Of a stretch of 64,000 bases of DNA, positions 26,844-36,052 are shown piece by piece. The stretch lies in the NCBI GenBank assembly GCA_020723285.1, contig DYJE01000024.1:1-64000 (forward strand), read 5' to 3'. The translations under genes were made by a program, and so were the position numbers. Under the pieces are notes generated by a model. The model did no database searches. It saw only the letters and a list, made by a program, of their open reading frames with translations, and was not told the origin of the DNA. Position 1 is the first letter of the stretch; each line of letters opens with the position of its first letter. The stretch is from Desulforapulum autotrophicum. GTDB taxonomy: Bacteria > Desulfobacterota > Desulfobacteria > Desulfobacterales > Desulfolunaceae.

Positions 26844-28802
26844 TTGAAACACGTGACGAAAAAAACGAAACATGACGTTTTACATTTCAGACGCCATGCC
26901 CGAATAATGGCTGTATTGATCCTTACAGCCTTCATTATGATGCCTTTTCACGCCTTTGCGGCTTCAGACTGCAAGACAGGCGAATGCCAGTATTACAAAG
27001 CCGAAAAAAGTTATAACGAACTGAAAAAAAATCCAAAAACCATGAAGCGAAGAGATAAATGGCTTTCGGTGATTGAGGAGTACAAAAAAGTGGCGGCGCT
27101 TGAACCCAAAGGGTCATTCGCCGCCGTGGGTCTCTACAAAACAGGGACGCTGTACAACGAGCTTTACAAAGTATCCAAAAACCGCAACGATCTGGCCAAC
27201 GCCCGGGAATACCTCGAAAAGGCCGGAGATTTCAAAAAAAGCCGTATCCGCTTTGAGGCCGAACAATTGCTCAAGGCCCTCCCCGGTGCTCCGGACGCCA
27301 AAGCATCCAAAGATGAAAAAGCGGACATCAAAGAATCGGATAAAAAAACGGTTGTTGAAAAGAAGGACCCCAAAGGTAAAAAGCTTAAAAAAGACAGCGA
27401 AAAAAAGACGACTGAAGATAAAAAACTGAATGCCTCCAAAGACGAGGGCAAAAACAAAAAAGAGACGGAAAAAAGTGGCGATCCTGTCCGTAAGGATGAT
27501 GTCAAAGCCAACGATCCCAAAAAAAACGGTAAAGGATCAAAAAATAAGAAAACGCCCGCTTCGGCTGATCCGAAACCGGATACGACGATCAAACCTGATC
27601 CGGCATTTCCACCAGTCGTTACCCCGGCCCATGACGATCGTAAATCCCTGAAGGTCCCGCCCCACATGGCTATGGTCAAGGGATTGAGATTCGGTTCTCT
27701 TCCCACCCGGACCCGCATCGTCATCGACACGGACAAAGCCGTCACATTCAAACACGGCATCCTTGGAAAAAGCGAAACAGACCCCGCCGTCAAACTCCTG
27801 TACATCGATATCAAAAACAGCCTTCTCATGGGTGTCTCCAAATCGGAACTTTGCATCGATGACGAACGTGTGAAATTTCTAAGGGCTTCACACAAAGACG
27901 ACGATACGGTCCGTATCCTCGTGGAAACAAAAACATACAAGGATTACAAAGTCTTTTCCCTTCGAAGCCCTTCACGGGTGGTGGTGGATGTCTGGGGTCA
28001 ATCATCGGCTCCGGCCCACGAAGAAGAGCAGGATGAAGGCGACGGAGCCAGCCCAGGTGCCATCATCGAAGCCACGGACCTTGCCAGCCAGCTTCACCTT
28101 GGCGTCAAACGTATCGTCATCGATCCCGGTCATGGCGGCCAGGACGCCGGAGCGCCCGGTTTTGAAAAAGGCGTGTATGAAAAGGATGTGGTCCTTGCCA
28201 TAGGCAATATTCTTGCAGATAAAATCAGGAAGGAACTGGGCATCGAGGTGCTCATGACACGCTCGGACGACACCTTCATCACCCTGGAGGAACGGACGCG
28301 CATTGCCAACAAGAACAAAGCCGATCTGTTCATCTCCATCCATACCAACGCCACACTGAACAAGAACGCCTACGGTATCGAAACCTATTTCCTGAACCTC
28401 GCAAGAGACAAGGACTCCATGGCCGTTGCCGCCAGGGAAAACGCCACGTCTGAAAAGAACATCAGCGATCTCCAGTCCATCCTGGACAGCCTGATGCGGA
28501 ATACGAAAATCACCGAATCCAGCAAGCTGGCCACTTACGTTCAGGACTCCATGGTGAAAAACATGAGCCGGTCCTACGACCAGATCAAAAGCAAAGGTGT
28601 CAAGCAGGCGCCGTTCTATGTCCTTCTGGGTGCCCGCATGCCGGCCATCCTGGTTGAAACGTCCTTCATCAGCAATGAAAGGGAGTGCAAACGCCTGACA
28701 GAAACCGAGTATCAGAACAAGCTCTGTGATTCCATCACAGACGGAATCAAGGCTTACATCCGTAAAACAAGCCCCATGAAAGACATGAAAAAAAGAAAAT
28801 AA
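26844..28802 (+). CDS. N-acetylmuramoyl-L-alanine amidase with AMIN domain (AmiC-like)
   Basis: A 652-residue exported cell-wall amidase that cuts the amide bond between MurNAc and the peptide stem. An N-terminal basic region and hydrophobic stretch (MAVLILTAFIMMPFHAFA) form a signal peptide. A TPR-like helical segment spans ~35-135, followed by an unusually long Lys/Asp/Glu-rich linker (~150-255). An AMIN domain (~275-365) would hold the enzyme at septal peptidoglycan, and Amidase_3 occupies ~420-640. Zinc ligands and catalysis: DPGHGGQD His, VYEKDV Glu, SIHTNA His, VETSFISN Glu. The start is a TTG at 26844 (GGGGGA just upstream); GTG 26853 is an alternative. Confidence 0.92.
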   Translation: MKHVTKKTKHDVLHFRRHARIMAVLILTAFIMMPFHAFAASDCKTGECQYYKAEKSYNELKKNPKTMKRRDKWLSVIEEYKKVAALEPKGSFAAVGLYKTGTLYNELYKVSKNRNDLANAREYLEKAGDFKKSRIRFEAEQLLKALPGAPDAKASKDEKADIKESDKKTVVEKKDPKGKKLKKDSEKKTTEDKKLNASKDEGKNKKETEKSGDPVRKDDVKANDPKKNGKGSKNKKTPASADPKPDTTIKPDPAFPPVVTPAHDDRKSLKVPPHMAMVKGLRFGSLPTRTRIVIDTDKAVTFKHGILGKSETDPAVKLLYIDIKNSLLMGVSKSELCIDDERVKFLRASHKDDDTVRILVETKTYKDYKVFSLRSPSRVVVDVWGQSSAPAHEEEQDEGDGASPGAIIEATDLASQLHLGVKRIVIDPGHGGQDAGAPGFEKGVYEKDVVLAIGNILADKIRKELGIEVLMTRSDDTFITLEERTRIANKNKADLFISIHTNATLNKNAYGIETYFLNLARDKDSMAVAARENATSEKNISDLQSILDSLMRNTKITESSKLATYVQDSMVKNMSRSYDQIKSKGVKQAPFYVLLGARMPAILVETSFISNERECKRLTETEYQNKLCDSITDGIKAYIRKTSPMKDMKKRK

Positions 28803-28915
28803 AAGATGGGCGGATGACCGGGACGCGTGGTTTCACGAAGTATCCGGACTGTCCGCTTCACCCACACGGCATATCAAACCGAATCACATAATTTAAAAAA
28901 ACCAGGAGGGCTATC

Positions 28916-30601
28916 ATGGCCAACGAACCCAATAATAAGATCATCTATTCCATGATCAGGGTAAGCAAATTTTATGACAAGAAACCTGTATTGAAGGACA
29001 TCTCCCTGTCCTATTTCTATGGAGCCAAAATCGGCGTCCTGGGTCTGAACGGCTCGGGTAAAAGTTCGCTCCTTCGCATTCTTGCCGGTGTCGACAAGGA
29101 ATTCAACGGCGAAACCATTCTGTCCCAGGGCATGACCGTGGGTTATCTGGAGCAGGAACCGGCCCTTGACCCTGAAAAAACCGTCCGGGACATCGTTGAG
29201 GAAGGGGTCAAGGATGTGGTGGACCTGCTCAAGGAATACGAAAAAGTGAACGAGCGGTTCGCCGAACCCATGGACGATGACGCCATGGACAAACTCATCG
29301 CAAAGCAGGGCGACCTTCAGGAAAAACTGGACCACCTGGACGCCTGGGATCTCGACTCCCGGCTTGAAATGGCCATGGACGCTCTGCGCTGCCCGCCCGG
29401 CGACGTCAAAACCGGTGTTCTCTCAGGCGGTGAAAAGCGCCGGGTGGCCCTCTGCCGCCTGCTTCTCAAAAAACCGGACATCCTGCTTCTCGACGAACCC
29501 ACCAACCACCTCGACGCCGAAACCGTCAGCTGGCTGGAACAGCACCTTCAACGTTACGAAGGCACCGTCATCGCCGTCACCCACGACCGGTATTTCCTGG
29601 ACAACGTGGCCGGCTGGATTCTGGAACTTGACCGTGGCGAGGGCATTCCCTGGAAAGGCAATTACTCCTCCTGGCTCGACCAGAAAAGCAAACGCCTGAA
29701 GCAGGAGGAAAAAACCCAGAGCCAGCGCCAGAAAACCCTGGAACGGGAGCTGGAATGGATCAGCATGTCCCCCAAAGGCCGTCACACCAAATCCAAGGCC
29801 CGTATCAACACCTATGAAAAAATGCTGAACGAGGACGTGGCCAGCCGCGAACGTGAAATCGAAATCTACATTCCCCCCGGACCCCGTCTGGGAGACACGG
29901 TCATTGAAGCCACCAACCTGACCAAAGCCTATGAAGGCAAGCTGCTTTTCGAAAACATGAATTTCGCACTGCCCCCCGGCGGCATCATCGGTGTCATCGG
30001 CCCCAACGGTGCCGGTAAAACCACCTTGTTCCGCCTGATCACCGGTCAGGACACCGCGGATTCCGGCGACATCAAAATCGGGCAGACCGCCAAACTGGCC
30101 TATGTGGACCAGAGCCGTGACGCGCTCGATCCGGAAAAATCCATCTGGGAAGTGATTGCCGATGGCCAGGACACCGTGGTTCTGGGCAACCGGGAAGTAA
30201 ACTCCCGGGCTTACGTGGCCAAATTCAATTTCTCCGGGTCGGATCAGCAGCAGAAAACCGGAACCCTCTCAGGCGGTATGCGGAACCGTGTCCATCTGGC
30301 ACGGATGCTGAAAACCGGGGCCAACGTCCTTCTTCTTGACGAACCCACCAACGATCTGGATGTGAACACCATGCGTGCGCTGGAGGAAGCCCTTGAGAAT
30401 TTCGCGGGATGCGCCGTGGTGATCAGCCACGACCGCTGGTTCCTGGACAGGATTGTCACCCACATCCTGGCTTTCGAAGGAGACAGCCAGGTGGTCTGGT
30501 TTGACGGAAACTATTCGGAATACGAAAAAGACAGAAAAAAACGTCTGGGCATCGCGGCGGACCAGCCTCACCGCATCAAATACAGACAGATGACCCGTTA
30601 A
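28916..30601 (+). CDS. ettA: Energy-dependent translational throttle protein EttA (ABC-F)
   Basis: A 561-residue ABC-F protein with two ATPase cassettes and no membrane domain. Walker A motifs are GLNGSGKSSLL and GPNGAGKTTLF; signatures LSGGEKRRVALCR and LSGGMRNRVHLAR; Walker B LLLDEPTNHLDAE and LLLDEPTNDLDVN. The first half carries the EttA arm region (LDAWDLDSRLEMAMDALRCPP) and the two cassettes are joined by the basic interdomain linker (KQEEKTQSQRQKTLERELEW). The family binds the ribosomal E site and gates entry to elongation according to the ATP/ADP ratio. AGGAGG precedes the ATG. The length matches E. coli EttA closely. Confidence 0.93.
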   Translation: MANEPNNKIIYSMIRVSKFYDKKPVLKDISLSYFYGAKIGVLGLNGSGKSSLLRILAGVDKEFNGETILSQGMTVGYLEQEPALDPEKTVRDIVEEGVKDVVDLLKEYEKVNERFAEPMDDDAMDKLIAKQGDLQEKLDHLDAWDLDSRLEMAMDALRCPPGDVKTGVLSGGEKRRVALCRLLLKKPDILLLDEPTNHLDAETVSWLEQHLQRYEGTVIAVTHDRYFLDNVAGWILELDRGEGIPWKGNYSSWLDQKSKRLKQEEKTQSQRQKTLERELEWISMSPKGRHTKSKARINTYEKMLNEDVASREREIEIYIPPGPRLGDTVIEATNLTKAYEGKLLFENMNFALPPGGIIGVIGPNGAGKTTLFRLITGQDTADSGDIKIGQTAKLAYVDQSRDALDPEKSIWEVIADGQDTVVLGNREVNSRAYVAKFNFSGSDQQQKTGTLSGGMRNRVHLARMLKTGANVLLLDEPTNDLDVNTMRALEEALENFAGCAVVISHDRWFLDRIVTHILAFEGDSQVVWFDGNYSEYEKDRKKRLGIAADQPHRIKYRQMTR

Positions 30602-30631
30602 ATTCAGTCATGACCGGTTTAAATCTATCTT

Positions 30632-30662
30632 TCCGGGGCAAGGGAGTTATCCCTGCCCCGGA
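30632..30662. other. Hairpin after ettA
   Basis: CCGGGGCAAGGG...CCCTGCCCCGG forms an 11-pair stem with one bulge, 31 bases after the ettA stop. It may end transcription or protect the 3' end. No T-run follows. The rest of the 317-base gap to the response regulator (30602-30918) shows no other structure or gene. Confidence 0.4.
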
Positions 30663-30918
30663 TACGAAAGCCTTATCTTGCCATGGCCTGTCTGAAAGTC
30701 TTCGTTACACGCTCCACCACGCCGGGAGAAGGAGCCACCTCTCTGATACATTTTCCCCATTGAAAAACATCGTTCTCCTTGCTAAACTATACCCACTTTT
30801 TTATAGTCCGGCGTTCATCCGATGATTCTCGATCAATCTGACCCCAAGGCCTCAATCAGAAGAAGCATTTGCCGGTTTGCCCCTGACAACCTTGAAATAA
30901 CGTATTTCGGATTATAAC

Positions 30919-32442
30919 ATGGCGAAAGTACTTATCATTGACGACGACCCTGTGATCTGCGACATTCTTTGCGAAATCGTCAGACGCAACGGCCAGACCG
31001 CCGTAACCGAACAGACTCTGAAAACAGCGGTTGAACGAATCCACAACGATATGTTCGACGTGGTGTTTCTTGATGTGGGTATGCCGGACGGAAACGGTCT
31101 TCAAACCATCGGTGCGCTGAGAAACGCGGCTTCGAAACCTGAAGTCATCATCATCACCGGGGCGGGAGACCCGGACAGTGCGGAAATGGCCATTAAAAAC
31201 GGGGCCTGGGACTACCTCCAGAAGCCCGTATCCCTGAACGACATCACCCTGACCCTGACCCGTGTTCTTCAATACCGTGAAAACCTGACCGCATCGTCAG
31301 TTCCCACCGTTGTCCTTAAACACGACGGCATCATCGGCAGCAGCGAACCCATGCACGAATGCCTGAAAATTCTGGCCCAGGCGTCACAAAACGACGCCAA
31401 CGTCCTCATCACCGGTGAAACAGGCACGGGCAAAGAGCTTTTCGCCCGTGCCCTTCATAACAACAGCCGAAGGGCCAAAGGGAATTTCGTGGTGGTCGAC
31501 TGTGCGGCCCTTCCCGAATCGTTGAAGGAAAGCGCGTTGTTCGGTCATGCCAAAGGCGCGTTCACCGGAGCGGACAACGCGGCGGAGGGTCTTGTCAAGC
31601 AGGCGGACGGTGGAACCCTGTTTCTGGACGAGGTGGGAGAGCTGAACCCCACGCTCCAGAAAGTCTTTCTCAGGGTCCTTCAGGAAAGACGGTTCCGCCC
31701 CGTGGGAGCAAAGCATGAAATCACCAGTGATTTCAGACTGGTCGCGGCAACCAACAGAGACCTTGAGGCCATGGTCAAAGAAGACCGTTTCAGAAGCGAT
31801 ATCCTGTACCGCCTGAAAACCATCTCCATCGAACTGCCGTCGCTGCGAACCCATTCCGAGGATATCAACGAAATCGTCCTTTTCCATATCAAACGGATCT
31901 GTAAAACCTTATCCATTGAAACCAAAGGGTTTTCCCCTGATTTCATCAAAACCCTGACACGGTATTCCTGGCCCGGAAACATCCGGGAACTTGTGAACAC
32001 CCTTGAAGGCGCTGTGATCAAGGCCTTGAATGAACCGATCCTTTTCCCGCAACACCTGCCGGACAACATCCGCGTCAATGCCATCCGATCCGCCGTTGAC
32101 CGGAAAACACCCCGTCCGCAGACCGATCAGCAGGCTTATTATGTGACCCGGTCCCATGAAGATGAAAAAAACGACAGCTCTCAGGTATTCCGTGACCCGG
32201 TGTCTGAAATCGGCGACAAAATCCTCCATTCCGTCATCGGCGGCCAGACCTTGTGCACCCGTGACGAAGCCCTGGAGCAGGCGGACATCCGCTACCTTAA
32301 AAACCTGATGATGATGACCAAAGGAAACATCAAGGAATCCTGCCGCATTTCCGGACTGGGCAGGACACGTCTTTACACGCTGATGAAGAAATACAACATT
32401 TCCCGGCTCGGCTGGGGACCGGACGACAGCCTTCATTTATGA
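30919..32442 (+). CDS. Sigma-54-dependent response regulator (NtrC family)
   Basis: A 507-residue activator. The receiver occupies ~3-120 with phospho-acceptor Asp52 ([13 protein letters not shown]). The AAA+ domain (~145-375) has Walker A GETGTGKE, the sigma-54 contact loop GAFTGAD, Walker [13 protein letters not shown] and the arginine-finger region. A Fis-type HTH closes the protein ([23 protein letters not shown]). It activates RNA polymerase with sigma-54 when phosphorylated. The ~75 residues between the AAA+ and HTH domains are long and poorly conserved. Its kinase partner is not obvious; the nearest kinase (33056-35821) is convergent. Confidence 0.93.
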   Translation: MAKVLIIDDDPVICDILCEIVRRNGQTAVTEQTLKTAVERIHNDMFDVVFLDVGMPDGNGLQTIGALRNAASKPEVIIITGAGDPDSAEMAIKNGAWDYLQKPVSLNDITLTLTRVLQYRENLTASSVPTVVLKHDGIIGSSEPMHECLKILAQASQNDANVLITGETGTGKELFARALHNNSRRAKGNFVVVDCAALPESLKESALFGHAKGAFTGADNAAEGLVKQADGGTLFLDEVGELNPTLQKVFLRVLQERRFRPVGAKHEITSDFRLVAATNRDLEAMVKEDRFRSDILYRLKTISIELPSLRTHSEDINEIVLFHIKRICKTLSIETKGFSPDFIKTLTRYSWPGNIRELVNTLEGAVIKALNEPILFPQHLPDNIRVNAIRSAVDRKTPRPQTDQQAYYVTRSHEDEKNDSSQVFRDPVSEIGDKILHSVIGGQTLCTRDEALEQADIRYLKNLMMMTKGNIKESCRISGLGRTRLYTLMKKYNISRLGWGPDDSLHL

Positions 32443-32636
32443 TCCGATGAACATTTTTCCACTTTAGTGAACACTTGGCCCGGAAAATGTGTCCACCCGG
32501 AGCCAAACACCGAATACGATCTTATAACATCCTGAATTTCATAGTCCTTGAACGAATCGTTCTATTGGCATGTTTCTTGATAAACCTTAGGTACAGAAAA
32601 ACGTTTCACCGGTTATGATCACGAAAGGAGTCACTC

Positions 32637-32915
32637 ATGGAACAAAGAGAAAATATAAATACGGCTGAAATCTGCTCAACCCTTTTCTGGCATCTTTCTG
32701 ACCAGGGCCTCAAACCCACCCAGGTCAACCAGCTTGTGAAGGATGTGTTCAATATCCTGAGAAACGGCGGTGTTTTCACTGTGGGTTACATCAACAAAGA
32801 ACTTCAGACTCTGGGCTGGAGTGAAAAAGCCGTGGACGATTATATCCTTGAATTGATTCTCACCATCCTTGAAAAAGAGTTCAAATACACCGTCAGCTCT
32901 CACACCGTTCACTAA
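32637..32915 (+). CDS. Hypothetical 92-residue protein
   Basis: A small soluble protein, mostly helical by composition (NTAEICSTLFWHLSDQGLK, VNQLVKDVFNILRNGG, then a possible strand FTVGYINKEL). It has a strong start (AAGGAG seven bases before ATG) and normal codon use, so it is probably expressed. I recognise no family. It lies 194 bases after the sigma-54 activator; the gap contains a loose -24/-12-like element near 32566-32580 (TGGCATG...TTGA) that lacks the canonical GC at -12. Transcription runs toward the strong inverted repeat at 32976-33055. Confidence 0.6.
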   Translation: MEQRENINTAEICSTLFWHLSDQGLKPTQVNQLVKDVFNILRNGGVFTVGYINKELQTLGWSEKAVDDYILELILTILEKEFKYTVSSHTVH

Positions 32916-32975
32916 AACGTACCTGACCCGATTCTATTCAAACGCTCTGTGACATTTCATATACCCCGTGTGTGA

Positions 32976-33055
32976 GGGGTTACTCTGTACCTCACCCCCA
33001 CCCATCTTTTCATGTTGCGCTGCATGCAAAGATGGGTGAGGTACAGCGCAACCCC
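32976..33055. terminator. Large inverted repeat, likely bidirectional terminator between convergent genes
   Basis: Left arm 32976-33010 (GGGGTTACTCTGTACCTCACCC...ATCTTTT) pairs with right arm 33028-33055 (AAAGATGGGTGAGGTACAGCGCAACCCC); the left arm carries a six-base CCACCC insertion. The T-run TTTT at the end of the left arm and the AAA opening the right arm lie at the stem apex. It separates the 92-residue gene from the convergent kinase gene, whose stop codon directly abuts it. The length and exactness exceed an ordinary terminator. Confidence 0.5.
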
Positions 33056-35821
33056 TTACTCATCCAGAACCTTCCTGACAACCTCACCGAGTTCCCTCAT
33101 CCCCACAGGCTTCATCAACACCTGCCGGATACCGATTTCACCGGCCTTGTCAACGGTCATCCCTTCGGTGTATCCGGTGCAGACGATGATGGGAAGATCC
33201 GGCCTGATTTCAAGGATAGCTGCGGCCAGTCGATCCCCGGTCATGCCGGGCATGCTCAAATCCGAGATGACCAGATCCACCGCGTGCGGCTGATTTTTGA
33301 TGAAATCATAAACCCTCAAGGGATCTGTTTCCGCCATGACATGATAACCCATGCGTTGAAGCATCGAACTGCACAGATCGACGATGGATTTTTCATCATC
33401 GACAAACAGAATCCTCTCTTTACCCCGTATCTGCTCGCTGTCACTCTGGTCTTCCACGACGTCCACTTTTTCCGTGGCCGGCAGGTACACATGAAACACC
33501 GTTCCCTTTCCCCAGGTACTTTCCACGCGAATGGACCCCAGATGATCTTTCACAATGCCGTGCACCACTGCAAGCCCCATACCGGTTCCTTTTCCCACCT
33601 CCTTGGTGGTAAAATACGGATCAAAGATCCTTCGGATCAGTTCTTGCGGAATCCCCGTCCCTGAATCCTTCACGCTGATCCGGACGTACTCTCCGGCCTT
33701 TAGCTCCAGTGATTCAAGCATCTCTTTGTGATCAAGGGTTTCATTGCACATTTCAATGACCAGCTCACCGCCGGAAGAACCCATGGCATGCACGGCGTTG
33801 TTGCACAAATTGATCAGCAGCTGGTGGATCTGTGTTGAATCGGCCATGACGCCATGAACCGACGACGGAAGGATTTCACGCACAATGACATGCGACGGAA
33901 TGGACGCCTTGAGAAGTTTCAAAGCCTCTTTGACCACCCTGACGATGTCCGTGGGTTTTTTGTCTGCGGCGCTTTTCCTGCTGAAATTGAGAAGCTGACG
34001 AACCACATCCCTGGCCCGTAAACCGGCCCCCAGAATTTCATTGACATGGTTGTACAATGGATCGTGTCTGTCCACTTCACCGAGGATCAGTTCCACATTG
34101 CCGATGATGATGGCAAGCACATTGTTGAATTCATGAGCCACGCCGCCAGCCAGATTCCCCACAGCCTCCATTTTCCTGGCCTGGATCAGGTCCCCCTCCA
34201 TTTTTTTCAGTTGGGTGATGTCCGTGGAAATCTGAAGACGGACAAGCCGTCCGTCGATCCAGTCAATGGCTCTGTCGTAATTGATATACCATTTCCCCTG
34301 ACTGTGATTTCCGGCCTGCCAGACATAAACTCCCGCAGGTTTGCCCTCAGCATCCACAAGCCGGTCATTGGTGCATTGATGACAGGGGGCATCCGCTGAC
34401 CTGAACGCTTTGAAACAGACTTCCCCGATGAAATCCCCTCCGTATTCGTCTTTCATGTGTTTGTTCATGAACAGAATCTCGTGGGTACTCAAGTCCGCCA
34501 CATAAATATTTGCATCGATGCTGTCAAGAACGGTCAGAAAAAGTTCATGGGACATGGAAAGCGCTTTTTCCGTTTTTATCCGCTCGTCGATCATATGGTT
34601 GGCCGACCGTGCAAGATTCGCGAACTCTGTAAAATGGAGCGAGGTTTCATCGATCTTGATGGAATCAACGGCGGCGCTGCCGAAAAACTGCGCAAACCTC
34701 GTCATGTTGTTTCGTATCCGTGACACCAGTGAATTGGACAGAAAAAGCAAGAACATCATCAGGGATGCAAGAATGATCGCGATGGTCATAATGGCCTGCC
34801 TGATCCGCCGGTCCAGCTCCTTTTCCTTGATGGCAACGTCCTTTTCTATCTCATCCGCGTAAACCCCGGCACCCACATACCACTGCCAGTCGTCCAGCCC
34901 AACGGCGTAACTCAGTTTTGTTGCCTGCCGCACACCTTCGAATGCCGGGATGACGTACTTAACAAAGCCTCCCCCGGATCTTGCAGCCTTGATCAGTTCC
35001 TGAACGATCCTGACGCCGTTTTTATCCTCGACATGCATCATGTTCTTTCCCGCCTGGGGGCCTGAGAGGCTCAATCCGTCGTAGCGACCGGCAAACACAT
35101 ACCCGTCCTTGTCAAAGTGGATATTGGAAATCCAGGTGATGCATTCTTTCTGAATGTCTTCTTCCACATCCTTGACATACTCTCCTGTTCCAAACACCCA
35201 GCCTGCGGGTTTGAAGGCTTTGACAAAGGCAATTTTCGGATAGAATCCATCACTTTCTGGCTTGGGCCAGGTGTATGAATAAAAACCTTCCCCCTTTTCA
35301 TGGACCAGACTGATCATATCCGCCACGACCCGTTCACCGTTGCCGCCGCGTACATCCAGCATGTTTTTACCTTCCATGTCCGGCCTGACCGCAAACAAAG
35401 TCTCCGTGCCGTTCATGTCGAATGCGAAATAGTATCCACGGTTGTGGCTGAAGCGAATGGGGCGCAGGGCGTCCTTGATGATTTTAAAGATATTCCCGTC
35501 TGACAACCGGCCCTGATGCTGACGATAAATATTTCCAGCTATGGCGTTGGCTTCATACACACGGCTTCTGATCGTGTCCCGCAAACGTGCTTCTGTCAGC
35601 GATTGCTTGTACCTGATAAACTGAACAGCCTGATTGACCTCCAGCTCAAGAAGAGATTTCCGGCCTTCCATATACGAATCCCGGAGATGACGAATTTCAG
35701 AACCAAACCGCGACCGTTCAGAAAGAATCCAGAAATATCCCACGGAAACAACAGCGATGAAACTGATCAGGACATGATAAATCATGATGGTCTTTTCAAG
35801 GCTCAGTTTAGGCCATCGCAT
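33056..35821 (-). CDS. Double-Cache sensor histidine kinase with C-terminal receiver
   Basis: A 921-residue membrane kinase. A first helix (~11-32) precedes a large periplasmic sensor of two Cache modules (~50-340; NRGYYFAFDMNGTETLFAVRP and DKDGYVFAGRYDGLSLSGPQAGKN are typical repeats), then a second helix (~345-365) and a HAMP-like link. A PAS domain follows (~440-545) with a Cys-x2-Cys pair (CHQC) that could bind a metal or sense redox. The kinase core has His563 in GGVAHEFNNVLA, the ATPase region ends in GTGMGLAVVHG, and a receiver closes the protein with Asp854 in SDLSMPGMTG. Cache sensors often bind small organic acids or amino acids. Confidence 0.9.
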   Translation of the reverse strand: MRWPKLSLEKTIMIYHVLISFIAVVSVGYFWILSERSRFGSEIRHLRDSYMEGRKSLLELEVNQAVQFIRYKQSLTEARLRDTIRSRVYEANAIAGNIYRQHQGRLSDGNIFKIIKDALRPIRFSHNRGYYFAFDMNGTETLFAVRPDMEGKNMLDVRGGNGERVVADMISLVHEKGEGFYSYTWPKPESDGFYPKIAFVKAFKPAGWVFGTGEYVKDVEEDIQKECITWISNIHFDKDGYVFAGRYDGLSLSGPQAGKNMMHVEDKNGVRIVQELIKAARSGGGFVKYVIPAFEGVRQATKLSYAVGLDDWQWYVGAGVYADEIEKDVAIKEKELDRRIRQAIMTIAIILASLMMFLLFLSNSLVSRIRNNMTRFAQFFGSAAVDSIKIDETSLHFTEFANLARSANHMIDERIKTEKALSMSHELFLTVLDSIDANIYVADLSTHEILFMNKHMKDEYGGDFIGEVCFKAFRSADAPCHQCTNDRLVDAEGKPAGVYVWQAGNHSQGKWYINYDRAIDWIDGRLVRLQISTDITQLKKMEGDLIQARKMEAVGNLAGGVAHEFNNVLAIIIGNVELILGEVDRHDPLYNHVNEILGAGLRARDVVRQLLNFSRKSAADKKPTDIVRVVKEALKLLKASIPSHVIVREILPSSVHGVMADSTQIHQLLINLCNNAVHAMGSSGGELVIEMCNETLDHKEMLESLELKAGEYVRISVKDSGTGIPQELIRRIFDPYFTTKEVGKGTGMGLAVVHGIVKDHLGSIRVESTWGKGTVFHVYLPATEKVDVVEDQSDSEQIRGKERILFVDDEKSIVDLCSSMLQRMGYHVMAETDPLRVYDFIKNQPHAVDLVISDLSMPGMTGDRLAAAILEIRPDLPIIVCTGYTEGMTVDKAGEIGIRQVLMKPVGMRELGEVVRKVLDE

Positions 35822-36052
35822 GATTCACCTCTCGTTTTTTTTAGTTTTAGTGAACTTAAAAAACGTCATAAACGCTGTGCCCCCGCCAGCGTCACGTCAT
35901 TCCTTGAAAAGCGGTTTTTTATTTTGATATCGGAAATGATTTAACATTTTAAACCAAAAGAGGTAAAAAATCGATACTTAATAAACAGGGGTTTTCGCAC
36001 GTCCACCTGAAATGGAACCGAATGGCGAAACCGTGAACACCATCGCATCAAC

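Noticed and set aside
32566-32580. Sigma-54 promoter before the 92-residue gene
   Set aside because: TGGCATG...TTGA lacks the GC at -12 required by the consensus; only suggestive because the upstream gene is a sigma-54 activator.
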